DNA from: Eleusine coracana subsp. coracana
Lineage: Eukaryota; Streptophyta; Magnoliopsida; Poales; Poaceae
Direction: 5' to 3'
Assembly (NCBI GenBank): GCA_032690845.1
Contig: CM064424.1
Span: 45,521,511-45,585,510 of the forward strand
Length of the DNA: 64,000 nt
Below the pieces are notes generated by a model. It was not told where the DNA came from. It did no database searches and was given only the letters and a program-made list of their open reading frames with translations. Of the stretch, positions 42,169 through 54,703 are shown piece after piece. Numbering within the stretch: the first letter of the stretch is position 1; each line of letters opens with the position of its first letter. A program made the translations under genes and the position numbers.

Positions 42169-45100
42169 ACTTTCCACCTTGAAGCGTCGCCTTGAATCAT
42201 CTCAACATATTCTAAAATTGGAAAGTACTTCTTTTATTGTACCTGATTACTGATCTTCACGAACGCCTGAAAAAGGCATACTCTATGAATATAGCCCCCA
42301 ACTCAGAAGGTGTTGAGTTTTTACCGAAGCAACTTGTGAGTTCTTCAAAAATAAATTTCCAATATACAAAATCAATCATAGCCCCCAGCTCAAAAGATCA
42401 TTTTAAAGAAAATATCTTATGAGCTTAGGCCTAATGATATCTGAGTCTTCCACTGCTTCGTAATAAACCTTAAAGCTCGATTATACGATCTTCAGATAAA
42501 TTGCCATCACACGCTGACTGATGCATCACAAATGTGAAAATACAGCCTCAATACTGATGCCTCCTCCATCCGACTGATTTATCACGAAATTCAATTTCTA
42601 CAGCCCCCAAGATTGGTGTTGTATCAATTAGAGTATTTTAACACAAATTATGAAAAAAAATACAGCCCCCAAGATTGGTGCTGAGATAATCCGAATGATT
42701 TATCACGAAATACGAAAGGTTCAATTTCCATGGTTGAAATCATAACCATCCGAGTGATTTAACCCAAATTATAAAATTTTCAAATTCGAAGACCAATCCT
42801 GTAACAAGCCCAGGGTTTTGCCACTAACATCGAAACCCACAACATCCAAGGTTAACTCTGAAATGATTTTCAATGACACAATAAATGCACCTACCGATGC
42901 ATGAGTCCGAACTAATGGGTTATGATAACCCACAACCCGTTAGGTTATCCGTCCCTTATATAAATGCCGCCAAAACAGTCGCATCCCTTCGTCTTCATTT
43001 CGAAGCTGCCACCTTCATATACACTAAAACCCTAAATCTCGAAGCTCCATTTCCCCCCAACATCTTTGCACAGCTGCTCGCTTGCTTTAATATTAATGGC
43101 ACCAAAGCGAACCCGCCAAAGCACCAGAGCCCAATCCAAGAAGCAATCATCTCCCAAGAAAGGCGAGGAAGAAGCAGTGTTTTACATCCCCGCCACCATC
43201 AATGAATTCCCAGCATCGGCCATGGATGCGGAGAAGATCAATAGGATGGTAATTGACGGAGTGCTTCAAGCTCAATAAACCGGTGGATGGATCGAAGCTA
43301 TAGGTCAGAGATTTTCCCAACCTCCGGTCGACCAAATCACTATTTTTTTCCTCTTTTTTCTACTATGGATTTGGGATTCCCTGTTGTGACTTCTTCTACG
43401 GTTTGCTTTTCTTTTATGGCATCAACCTCATTAACCTGAACCCCAACTCAATCCTACATATTGCCATCTTTATCCATCTTTGTGAGGTATTCTTGGGGAT
43501 TCATCCCCATTTTGATACTTTCAAGGAATTATTTGTCTTGAAATCAAACAACAATAATGTGATAGGAGGGTCTGGCTTCCAGTTAAGGAATAAGTCCAAG
43601 TACATCAAAGTACCCCTCCCCTCCACAAACAAAGGTTGGCACGCAGACTGGTTATATCATGGGAACCATGCCCCGCCTCTGTCTGAAACGACAGCTGAAG
43701 CCCCCACGCCGCGACCCGAGTGGTCAGAGAAAGCAGCTCCAAACAAGCAATCTCAGGTGGATGTCATACTCAAAGAAATTGCATTCGTGAAGTCCAAGGG
43801 ATATACTGGCGTACATGTTGCCGCAAGCTTCATATACCATCACGTGCAACCCAACAAAAAACGACACATTCCTGGGTGGAAATTTCAAATGGGTTTAGAT
43901 CCCATAATGGAGGTGCCAGAAGAATTATTAGAAAGGGAATTATCTCTATGATTAGAGAATATATTTTCGTCGCTGCTTAACTGGACTCCAGGGAGCGCGA
44001 AACGCGGACATCATGCCAAAACTGACAGAAATTCTGAGTTATCTGTTTGCCTCTTCGACAGTTGATACTATATCCTTTATCTTGAGCAGAGATTAATATA
44101 TCTTACATATTCCATAACCTTGATGTTTATTTGTCCAATTTGCCATTGCCTCCGACTCCTCGAGTAAAATCACCCAGTCAGCCATCAGCCCCCATGCGTC
44201 GCAAAGCACACATTGATGATTTTGACGGAGAAGAATCTCTAGCTGAAAGGACAGCTAGACTTCAAGAAGAAGCGAAGAAAAAGGCTTTAGAAAAAACATC
44301 CACCACTCGGCAGGCCATGAAAAAAGACAACAAAAAAGAACCTGCAAGAGAACAAGTCCATCCAAATGAACAATCAAGCAAGGGAGGCGTAGCTGAAGAG
44401 ACAACTGGCGCAACAGAAAATCCAAGGCCAACTAGCCCCCCGCCCAAGGTGTCAGGCTTGAAATTCAAACGCCGCCCAAGGTAACCAAATCAAAGTAATC
44501 ATGATTCTTAGTCTAGTAGTGGCCGCTCATGTAATCTTGATTTGCTTGATAGGTCATCAGGGACATCGTCATCTCATGAGGCCCCGCCACAAAGCTCAGT
44601 TCCTGAAAAGGACCAGGCTGCTCCAACTGACCAGACATCAAGAAATGATGTCCCAGATCACTCAGCAAGGAAACCGAGTGATTCGAAGAATGTGCCAAAA
44701 TCTTCTCAGCCCGAAGCCAGCCATTCTAAGGCCTCCCCAGTGCCGGACTTAAATGTTCCTGAAACGTCCAGAGCTGATGGTACTCCTGCCTCTTCTGAAC
44801 TAGAAGAACCATCTTTGATATTTGAAAAGATGCCAGAACCTTCATATGAATATCCTATTGGTCCGGAAGAAAACGTCACGCCTACTCCCATTCACCGATT
44901 AGTGAAAGAGGGCGCTCCAGAAAAAACTCCGCCTGCCAGGTCCGTATACCATGTTGGTAAATTTGCCGTTGCAGGGTTCGATGAGTCGGCAGAGCAAGCC
45001 GAGTTGAAGGCCTTCGAGGAGTACACCGAAAAGTCATTCCATTCATTCCAGGTATATTTTCCTTCTGTAAAATTGAATATATTTGTCGATCAACACATCT

Positions 45101-46072
45101 TTATCCTTTCGTTGTCACAGGCATTGAAATCCCATATGGCTAATAAAAGCAAACTTCTACAACTTGTTGAGAGACATTGTGCCAAAGCCATGGACTTAGA
45201 AGATCAACTTGCAAAAGAAAGGCTTGAAATCGGTCGCCTATCAACTGATATAAAGGCCCATTCATCCCAGGTGGATGAACTTCAGTTTAAGCTATAAGGT
45301 ACAAAACCTGTAGATTCTGTGGCATACATTGTATTTGCTAGCCCCAATTATTTGATCTCTCCCTTATAGAGGTATCGCAAGAGCTGATGCGGAAACGTAA
45401 AGAAGAGACCAACTCAGCCACAGAAATTGCAAAATTGTAAGGCCGCATAAAAGAACTGGAATCATCTTCCATGGCCATCGAAGCATTAAAGAACGAAATT
45501 CAAGGCTTAAAAAAGCAGCTCCATAACTCGGAAAAAGTCAAAAACCAATTTGAAAAGCTAAAGGATGACTTCAAAACTATGCAAGAATCGCAAGCCCACT
45601 GGAAAAAGAGAGTAGAAGGTATAGACTTATATTCTTGTATTCATAGAAACTCTTTGCTGCCGACTGATCCTTTTGTAAATGACAGAGGCTGAAGAAACGA
45701 TAAAAGCCCAAAGGGAAAGGAACACCAATCTAGAGACCCAGCTGGCCAAAGCCGAAGGCATTTTCCAAAAAGCCATAGCCGAGCTGAACAAGTTTCAAAA
45801 TTCTTTCAAGGAACTTTAAAAACTCAAGGATGAATACAAGGCAAAGGTTACTACGCTCGAGGCTCAAAAATTGGAAGCTAAAAAACGCCTAAGTGGTAAA
45901 TTCTGTTCTCAAAATACCTTTATAGCCGAGTTCATATATGCCAGACATATGTGATTATTGCACTTCTATAGGGTCAAAAAGGTCCTATGAGCTTTTATAG
46001 AAGAAATTTATTGAGGGTGATGAAAACCATCGATGGTCTCTTGCAGCTGTTCAGAAGGACGCAAAAGTTGTC

Positions 46073-48021
46073 TGAAAGGACTGAGTGACCGAGAGGGGGG
46101 GGGGGGGGGGTTAATTGGGAACTCACACTATATACCAAATTCGCCAAATCCTAAAACTGATAACTCAAAACAACTCCTACACAATCCTAGTGGTGATCAC
46201 ACTAGCAAGATAATGATTCTATGGAAGGAACAACAAGCTAAGCATACTAGTGGATCACACAAAGGCAATACAACTCCTATGCAAGCTAGTGACCAAAGAT
46301 ACGCGGAAGCAAACAACTAGCTAGCAAGGAGTTCTACTCAAGCAAAGCTACTAGATCAACAAGCATATAGAAAGCATACAAGCATGAGTAGCACAATACA
46401 TACTAGGGTGATCAATGAAGCCAAAGCAACTCCTATACATGCTAGTGATCAAATATGAAGGCTAAGCACTACTAGCAAGTAAAGAAGCCTATTCATGCAA
46501 GTCTACAAGGTAGTCAACTAGAGCAAGGTAAGCACACAAGCATGAATAGCACGGTATGTAAATGCGGAAAGTAAAGCATCATAGTAAGGAGTAGAGTAAG
46601 GGATGGCTCATGATTTTTTTTTCGAGGTCTCGGAAGGATGGCACCTTCCCCTACTCCTCGTTGGACCACTCCCGCCGGAGTCCCGGTCCCTCCCGCCACC
46701 AAGTGGAGTTCTCGCCCACGAGCCCGCAATCACTCCTCGAGTGAAGACATGGTGTGTGTCACCGCTGCACAAAGCCCAAGCTCGCCTCCCTCGAGAACTT
46801 GCCGGACTCCCCGAGCCGACACTGGCGCTCACTATTGATGCCCCTTTCACCGGCGGGCTCAAACCGTGTACAAATGTGTGGCGGCCTTCACAACCAATCA
46901 CGATAGGCTCGATCACCGACACCTAACCTGTCTAGGTCTCACCATAGACTAAGAGTTACAATCTAGATCACACCCTCAAGGACACCCTAGCCTTAGATGT
47001 GCAAGATACTCAAGCTACTCGTCTCTAGCACTCTCAAGATATGCAATATCTCCTCCTATTGCTCTCCTCTTTTCCTCTTGGACCTTACCAAATGCTCTCA
47101 GGTATTCCACTGGCCAAGAGTGGTCTGCAAGACCATAGCCACGAAGTTATATAGGCTCCCAACCTCAAACTAGCCGTTGCTCCATGAAATTGCCTTTCTG
47201 GACACACTGACCGGACTGTCCGGTCATTGCCTGACCGGACCATCCGGTCACTCTGTAACGGCTCCCCTCAGCTGTTGGCTTCCTCTATCCAGGCAAATTC
47301 CTGTACTGACCGGACTGTCCGGTCACTGGACTGGACTGTCCGGTCTACTTTCTCTCTCCATTCCAGGAGCCTCCGTGAAATGCACCTCTTCTGCCTCCCT
47401 GCACTCCTACTGACCGGACTGTCCGGTCAGCAGACCGGACCGTCCGGTCTATATGGAGTCTCCTACTGACAGAGTCCTGCTCCTCGCACTAAGTCCTAGA
47501 AAACTCCCCATACTGATCGTACAGTCCGGTCTCCACTGACCCCTCTGTCCGGTCTCTATGTCCAGAAGCTAAAACTCGTCGTCCTCGCTTGACTTGGTTT
47601 CTCGGCTCCTAACAAGTCCTTGGCTTCTCCACTGTCACCTAGTGCTTGTGATTTCACTGAGAAACCTTGCACATCACCGACTAGACATGACCTAAGAGAA
47701 TGACCTAGACCCCATTGATAGTCCGGTTTTTCCTATAGACTCAAAGCCCTAACAACTACTCAAGTGTTCCAAACACTTGCACCATAGCTTGTTCTCCGCT
47801 TTGGTCCATCTTCATCAACCCTTGGACTTCATCAAGTTCACAAGCCTCCATGCTTGCGGTCATTGTCATCCATCGCCAAGGACACCGTAGACAATCATCA
47901 TAAGATAGAAAGGGTTTCCTACACGAACAACACTCGTGTAGATATTAGTCACATTTCATGTTTGTTATGCATCACCAAAACACCATACCTTGGGGTGACC
48001 TTAATGGTCATGATCCTTACA
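46073..48021 (-). repeat. 3' LTR of copia B
   Basis: In plus reading it opens TGAAAGGACTGAGTGACC, passes a G16 run (46095-46110) and closes GATCCTTACA. It includes an array of TGACCGGACTGTCCGGTCA-type palindromes (47208-47560). It matches 52463-54404 throughout. Confidence 0.92.
47208..47560. repeat. Array of GACCGGAC-N-GTCCGGTC palindromes in the LTR
   Basis: At least six full or near-full sites of TGACCGGAC-N-GTCCGGTCA occur, for example near 47210, 47232, 47307, 47330, 47410 and 47433, plus half-sites near 47528 and 47548. The matching array in the other LTR (53587-53940) carries changes of C to T or G to A within the same sites. Confidence 0.8.
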
Positions 48022-49128
48022 ATCTCCCTCTTTTTGGTGATGGATGAAAACCACTACTTATGATGATCCAAAAACGGATGAGCAAGAAAGAACCAAAGGA
48101 AAAGAAAAGATTGAAGGGCATACCTTGGTCCTTACCTTGGAAGTAGTCTCCCCTTTGAGATGTGCTAGGTGTTGTGGGAGGACTACCCAATTAGTAGCGC
48201 ACTAGACATTGAGCATGAGTCGAATTTCCGCTCGCCTTGGTGTCGTGGTAGTTGATCTTGTTGATGTAGACACGTACCAAGGATGTAGATGCTCATGTCG
48301 GTGAAGGTGTTCATTGTCGCTGTAGACATGCACCGTTATTCTTCCTCTTCATGTTGGTGTAAATGTTCATCTTGGTGTGATCTTCATACTCCATCTCCCT
48401 ATCTTCATATTTCTTCTTCATCTTTGACCTTGACAACTTGGCTTTTGGATCTTCATGTTTTCTTATCTTTGACCTTGACAACTTGGCTTTTCGATCTTCA
48501 TGTTTTATCTCCCCTTTCATGGTGCTCCTCCTTGGTTGTAGTGATGTTCCATCATCGCTCCCCCTACTCTCATGACTCAACAAAAGATTTTCTCCAATGT
48601 GCAAGAGTTAGTCATTAGGGAGGTGGGAATGTATGAGCCACTTGTCTATGAGCCGCGCGAGTAGATTTAACCTCGTAGCTCAGTCGAACATGGCTCAATG
48701 GGCATGAAGAACAAATATCACTATTCGATCATCTAGAGAGTCATGTACTCACATTGTAAATGAGCAACTCCCCCTAGACACATGTTTGGGAGCATGTATG
48801 GTATCATAATGCAAGGATGCACAAATGCAAAGAATGCAAATGCAACAAGTATACACTGCATGATGTGATGCTAAAGAAAAGAGAGAGAACCACTACAAAC
48901 CAAAGTGTCAACAACGAGTTGTTCCCTTCTCAAACTTGTTCACAATAGACCTTTCTTCAAAGCCTTGGGTATACCATGAGCCACCTTCCCAAGCTTAACC
49001 CGTGTCCATTGCTATCTCAAGAAGGTCCGAAGTCAACCTACAAAAGAAGAGAAACAAGCACAAACAAGGACACAAACAAGAACTAACGAAACACTATACA
49101 TATGTACAAGGACAAGCTCAAGGGTTAC

Positions 49129-52100
49129 TCATGTGAAGTAGGAGAGGTCGAGAACATTGAGTTCTCCCCTTAGCTTGTTGAAGGTCTTCTCATCAAGTGG
49201 CTTGGTGAAGATATCCACCAATTGTTCATGAGTTTGCACGCTCACCAACTCGATGCCCTTCTTCTCAACATGGTCTCTTATGAAGTGATGCCTCACTTGA
49301 ATATGCTTTGCATGACCATGATCTCCCGTCTTAAGGGCCATCTTGATTGCCGCCTCACTATCACAATATAGTGGCATTTGAGTATAGTTAAGGCCATAGT
49401 CCGAGAGTGTTTGCCTCATGTAGAGAAGTTGTGCACAACAAGCTCCCGCCGCCATATATTCTGCTTCGGCGGTAGATAGAGCCATCGAGTTTTGCTTCTT
49501 TGAGCTCCAAGATACTAGTGATCTTCTGAGCTCCAAGATACTAGTGATCTTCCAAGAAATTGGCAACCTCCCGATGTGCTATTAATGCTTCCAATGGTGA
49601 ATCCATTCTTGAGTAGGAAGTTCCTCAAGTGTTCATACCATGCCCTTGGTGCTTGCTTGAGACCATAGAGAGCTTTCTTCAATTTGTATACATGTCTTGG
49701 ATGTTTTGGGTCCTCAAACCCCGTAGGTTGTTCCATATAGACTTTCTTATTGATTTCTCCATTCAAGAAGGCACTCTTGACATCCATTTGAAAGAGCTTG
49801 AAGCCATTATGTGATGCATAGGCAAGTAAGATCCGAATAGCTTTGAGACGGGCCACGGGAGCAAAGGCCTCTTCAAAGTCAATCCCGCCACTTGAGAATA
49901 TCCCTTAGCCACTAGGCGAGCCTTGTTCTTGACAATTGCTCATTTTTCATCTTGCTTGTTCTTGAAGACCCACTTGGTGCCAACCATATTATGATTCTTG
50001 GGTCTTTCAACCAATTTCTATACTTTGCACCTCTTGAAGTTGTTCAACTCTTCTTGCATGGCAATTACCCACTTGTGATCATCTATAGCTTCATCAATGG
50101 TAGTGGGCTCAATCACAGAGACGAAAGAGAAGTTCTCAATCTCAACATTGGCCTCATCATTATTCTCTTCACTCACATAGTTGGGCTTGTATTGATTCCT
50201 CCTTGTCTTTATTCCTCGAGATGGATTCCCAATGATCAAGTCTTGTGAATGATCTTTGTTGATGCCCTTGGGTATAGGATGGTGTTTTCTTTATGTGGGA
50301 GAGGCTCTTGGTGAAGTGTCTTGTGCATCATGAATTGTTTGCTCTCTTGATATATGAGTGTCTTGTATCCTAAGAGAGGTGGAGGAGTCACTCTTATGCT
50401 TTCTTGTTTTGGACCTTGAACTTGAGGTGGATGGGAGGTTATCTTGTGAAGAGCTAGGAGAAGTGGTTTGTGATGAAGTATGTGGGGAGGTTTGTGGCTC
50501 ACTTCTCACTTGAGATTCCTCATCATTTGGTGGGTGTACTCTCAATGAATCTTAGGAGGAGCTTGTGGAAGTATTTGTGGCATCTAGGGTTGTTTGTTGT
50601 ACCTTGGAGGAGGAGGTAGGTTGAGGTGGTGGAGTAGAGGGCTCATTAACATCACCGTCATTGGCCTCGTGGGGTAAAACCTCGCCCACGGGCATGTTTC
50701 TCAAAGCTTCCCTCATAGGCTCATCTCCAATGTTTACTTCATGAAATTCATCCTCCCTTTGAGACCCATTTGACTCATCAAATTACACATCATAGGATTC
50801 TTCCACACATCCTGTGGTCGAGTTGTAGACCCTATATGCTTTAGAAGTCCCAGAGTTCTTAACAAGAATGCCTTCATAAGTTCTACTCTCAAACTTTCCG
50901 GGTTTTCTCCTCTTCTTGAGAATGTAGTACTTGCATCCAAAGACTCGGAAATAGGAAATATTGGGTTTCGATCCCACCAATAGCTCATATGGAGTCTTCT
51001 TCAACAATCGGTGGAGATAGACACGGTTGGAGGTGTAACAAGCCGTGTTGATTGCCTCAGTCCAAAACCTCTCATGAGTTCCATACTCATCCAATATGGC
51101 ACGAGCAAGAGTGATGAGCGTCTTGTTCTTCCTCTCCACTACTCCATTTTTCTCGGCAGTATATGTAGCGGAGAATTCATGTTTGATCCCCTTCTTGTCA
51201 CAATATTCCTCCACTGTGGTGTTTTTGAATTCTGTCCCATTGTCACTCCTTATCTTCATAATGCTAGCCTTAAACTCATTCTTTGCCCTCTTGGCAAACT
51301 TTTTGAAGATACCACTGGCTTGAGATTTGTCCACAAGAAATAAGGTCCAAGTGTATCTCATGAAATCTTCAATAATCACCAAGCAATATAGATTGCCTCC
51401 TAGACTCTTGTAGTGTGTTGGCCCAAATAAGTCCATGTGCAAGAGCTCTAGAGGACGAGATGTAGACATGAATGACTTGGTGGGATGTGAAGATGCAACT
51501 TGTTTCCCCGCTTGACAAGCACTGCACAATCTATCCTTCTCAATGGTCACATCCTTGATTCCTTCAACTAGATTCCTCTTGACAATCTTCTTGAGCTGAT
51601 TCATTCCAACATGTGCTAGTCTTCTATGCCACAACCATCCCTTGGATGCCTTAGTGAATAGGCAAGTGCTTGGTGGCATATTGCTTGACTTGAAGTCTGT
51701 GACATACAAGTTCCCATGTCTCACTCCATGAAATACTAGCCCTCTCTTGGCATTCTCAATTGTTGCACCATCCTCATCAAACGTGCACTTGAAACCCATG
51801 TCACAAAGTTGACCAATAGATAGAAGGTTGAAGTTGAGGGTTTCCACAAGGAAGACCTTGGAGAGATGGAGGTCATGTGTGATGGCCACCTTGCTCGAGC
51901 CTCTAACTCTCCCTTTTGAGTTATCCCCAAAAGTCACTCTCACTATCTTCGATCTTGAGAAGCTTGAAAGAAGTTACCCTAATCCTGTCCACAATACCTC
52001 GCAAGCGAATAAGAGAGTCAAGTAAGTCCTCATTATCATTAGCATGAGAAGCAAAGAACTCCTCAATAATAGAACTACTAGCATGATCAATAGGAGACTC

Positions 52101-52394
52101 ACAAACATCATCAATGCTAGTAGAGCAAGCAAGATCAAGAGACACATCATTATCAATCATCATGTCAGGCATACTAGTAGAGCAACCTATCAAGTCATTG
52201 CTAGAAGAATCTAGGTACTCACTAGTACAAGGCACATCCACACCATCATCATAATCATCATATATATGATTATCGGAAAATGTATTGGCAAAGTCCACAA
52301 GAGTGTCCATCAACTCATCCAGAATCATGGCATTTAGGTAGCTCTTAAAGTGATCCTTCCATGAGCCATGATCTAGCCCCAAATGGGATGACAT
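49129..52394 (-). pseudogene. Copia B pol remnant: integrase, partial RT, RNase H
   Basis: An acidic gag-like ORF (52394-51921) opens just after the primer-binding site. The zinc knuckle and protease are missing. Integrase (51943-50783) is well preserved: WLWHRRLAHVGMNQL with LCSACQAGKQ, then LLHMDLFGPTHY, KIRSDNGTEF and NGVVERKN, which give the DDE triad. RT's start is scattered in three frames (50545-49900). ORF 49856-49515 keeps QMDVKSAFLNGEI and YKLKKALYGLKQAPRAWY but passes from KNGFTIG straight to the RNase H junction, so the YVDD block is deleted. RNase H (49566-49129) has STAEAEYMA, YCDSEAAI and DIFTKPLDE. A 24-bp direct repeat near 49506-49553 adds a frameshift. Confidence 0.88.
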
Positions 52395-52444
52395 CGTAAC
52401 TCAATACGGTCACTACTCAAGGCGGTTAAGCCTTATAATGAGCA

Positions 52445-52460
52445 CTTGGATCTAATACCA
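52445..52460 (-). other. Primer-binding site of copia B
   Basis: The minus strand reads TGGTATTAGATCCAAG, close to the initiator-tRNA-Met complement, 2 bp from the 5' LTR end. Confidence 0.8.
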
Positions 52461-52462
52461 CT

Positions 52463-54404
52463 TGAAAGGACCGAGTGACCGAGAGGGGGGAGGGGGGTGA
52501 ATCGAGAACTCTCACTATATACCAAATTCGCCAATTCCTAAACCGATCACTCAAAACAACTCCTACACAATCCTACTGGTGATCACACTAGCAAGATAAT
52601 GATCCTATGGAAGGAACAACAAGCTAAGCATACTAGTGGATCACACAAAGGCAATACAACTCCTATGCAAGCTAGTTACCAAAGATACGCGGTAGCAAAC
52701 AACTAGCTAGCAAGGAGTTCTACTCAAGCAAAGCTACTAGATCAACAAGCATATAGAAAGCATACAAGCATGAGTAGCACAGTACATACTAGGGTGATCA
52801 ATCAAGCCAAAGCAACTCCTATACATGCTAGTGATCAAGTATGAAGGCTAAGCACTACAAGCAAGTAAAGAAGCCTATTCATGCAAGTCTACAAGGTAGT
52901 CAACTAGAGCAAGGTAAGCACACAAGCATGAATAGCGCGGTATGTAAATGCGGAAAGTAAAGCATCATAGTAAGGAGAAGAATAAGGCTTGTGATTTTTT
53001 TTCTGAGGTCTCGAAAGGATGGCGCCTTCTCCTACTCCTCGTTGGACCACTCCCGCCGAAGTCCCGGTCCCTCCCGCCACCAAGTGGAGTTCTCGCCCAC
53101 GAGCCCACAATCACTCCTTGAGTGAAGACACGGTGTGCGTCACTGCTGCACAAAGCACAAGCTCGCCTCCCTCGAGAACTTATCGAACTCCCCGAGCCGA
53201 CATGGGCGCTCACTATTGATGCCCCTTTCACTGGCGGGCTCAAACCGTGTACAAACGTGTGACGGCCTTCACAACCAATCACGATAGGCTTGATCACCAA
53301 TACCTAATCGGTCTAGGTCTCACCATAGACCAAGAGTAACAATCTAGATCACACCCTCAAGGACACCCTAGCCTTAGATGTGCAAGATACTCAAGCTACT
53401 CTTCTCTAGCACTCTCATGATACGCAATATCTCCTCCTAGTGCTCTCCTCTTTTCCTCTTGGACCTTACCAAATGCTCTCAGGTATTCTACTAGCCAAGA
53501 GTGGTCTCCAAGACCCCAGCAACGAAGTTATATAGGCTCCCAACCTCAAACTAGCCGTTGCTCCACGAAATTGCCTTTTTGGACACACTGACCGGACTGT
53601 CCGATCACTGCCTGACCGGACCATCCGGTCACTCTATAACGGCTCTCCTTAGTCATTGGCTTCCTCTGTCCAGGAAAATTCCTGCACTAACCGGACTGTT
53701 CGATCACTGGACCGGACCATCCAGTCCACTTTCTCTCTCCATTCCAGGAGCCTCCACGAAATGCACCTCTTCTGCCTTCCTGCACTCCTACTGACCGGAC
53801 TGTCCGGTCAGCAGATCGGACCGTCTAGTCTGTATGGAGTCTCCTGCTGATAGAGTCCTGCTCCTCGCGCTAAGTCCTGGAAAACTCCCCATAGTGACCG
53901 TACAGTCCGGTCTCCACTGACCCCTCTGTCCGGTCTCTATATCCAGAAGCTGAAACTCGTCATCCTCGCTTGACTTGGTTTCCCGGCTTCTCCGAACAAC
54001 TCCTTGGCTTCTCCACTGTCACCTAGTGCCTGTGATTTCACCGAGCAACCTTGCACATCACCGACTAGACATGACCTAAGAGAATGATCTAGACCCCGTT
54101 GATAGTCCGATTTTTCTTATGGACTCAAAGCCCTAACAACTATCAAGTGTTCCAAACACTTGCACCATAGCTTGTTCTCCGCTTTGGTCCATCTTCATCA
54201 ACCCTTGGACTGCATCAAGTTCATAAGCCTCCACGCTTGCGGTCATTGTCATCCATCGTCAAGGACGCCGTAGACAATCATCATAAGATAAAAAGGGTTT
54301 CGTACACGAACAATACTCGTGTAGATATTAGTCATATTTCATGTTTTTCATGCATCACCAAAACACCATACCTCGGGGTGACCTCAATGGTCATGATCCT
54401 TACA
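52463..54404 (-). repeat. 5' LTR of copia B
   Basis: It is the partner of 46073-48021; its G tract is interrupted (GGGGGGAGGGGGG, 52484-52496). The diverged palindrome array lies at 53587-53940. It ends CCTTACA at 54404, before the right TTGTC. Confidence 0.92.
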
Positions 54405-54703
54405 TTGTCGCCCAATACATCTTCCTCGAGGAGAAACCACCTCGGTGCCGAGACTTGCTGACTCGGCTACAAGAAGCTCCAGTACGAGTGAATGACCATG
54501 CTCGACATGTTGTAGAACTAGCTGGTGCTCAAGTGCTGGCCATAGTGAAGTCTCACATTCCCAACATAGATCTAGATGAGGTCGCTGAAGGTTTCCATGA
54601 AGACCTTACCGAGGAGCAGTGTGAAGCACTTGTGGCCGACACACAAAAAACTGCTCATATATTAGCTGACCAGATAGAATTAGATCCTTTACCAAGGGTG
54701 TAA

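Larger units (their letters stand above)
46073..54404 (-). mobile_element. Complete Ty1/copia element B (SIRE-like), internally deleted
   Basis: It is 8332 bp on the minus strand, with 3' LTR 46073-48021 and 5' LTR 52463-54404 (about 1.94 kb each). TTGTC at 46068-46072 and 54405-54409 is a perfect 5-bp duplication. The primer-binding site is at 52445-52460 and the polypurine tract at 48022-48037. Excising it restores the antisense ORF of Tat B across AKVVAQYI. Gag is reduced and the RT active site deleted, so it is not autonomous. Confidence 0.95.
43096..54703 (+). pseudogene. Antisense additional ORF of Tat element B (PF04195-type), split by copia B
   Basis: The plus-strand ORF is opposite in sense to its retrotransposon. 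Exon 1 starts MAPKRTRQ at 43096 and has a TAA at 43276. The PF04195-like core (about 43340-43951) carries NPNSILHIAIFIHLCEV and GYTGVHVAASFIYHH and ends at a TGA where element A has a codon for Arg. Likely introns: 44481-44552, 45052-45120, about 45299-45369, 45617-45686, 45895-45972, all GT-AG. Exons between them encode a Lys/Glu- and Ser/Pro-rich protein with a coiled-coil-like block (LLQLVERHCAKAMDLEDQ). At 46072 copia B interrupts; the frame resumes at 54405 and ends in TAA at 54701-54703 (DEVAEGFHEDLTEEQCEAL). Function unknown. Confidence 0.75.

Noticed and set aside
44501..44752. Alternative ORF within the antisense Tat gene
   Set aside because: It reads through a GT-AG intron (44481-44552) in another frame; the exon frame from 44553 continues for much longer and matches element A.
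47206..47470. Terminal inverted repeats of a small transposon (paired CCGGAC words)
   Set aside because: The palindromes are a repeated motif inside both copia B LTRs at equal positions, so they belong to the LTR.
54341..54703. A free-standing 120-aa gene
   Set aside because: Only 54405-54703 is coding, and it joins in frame to the ORF at 46072 when copia B and one TTGTC copy are removed.
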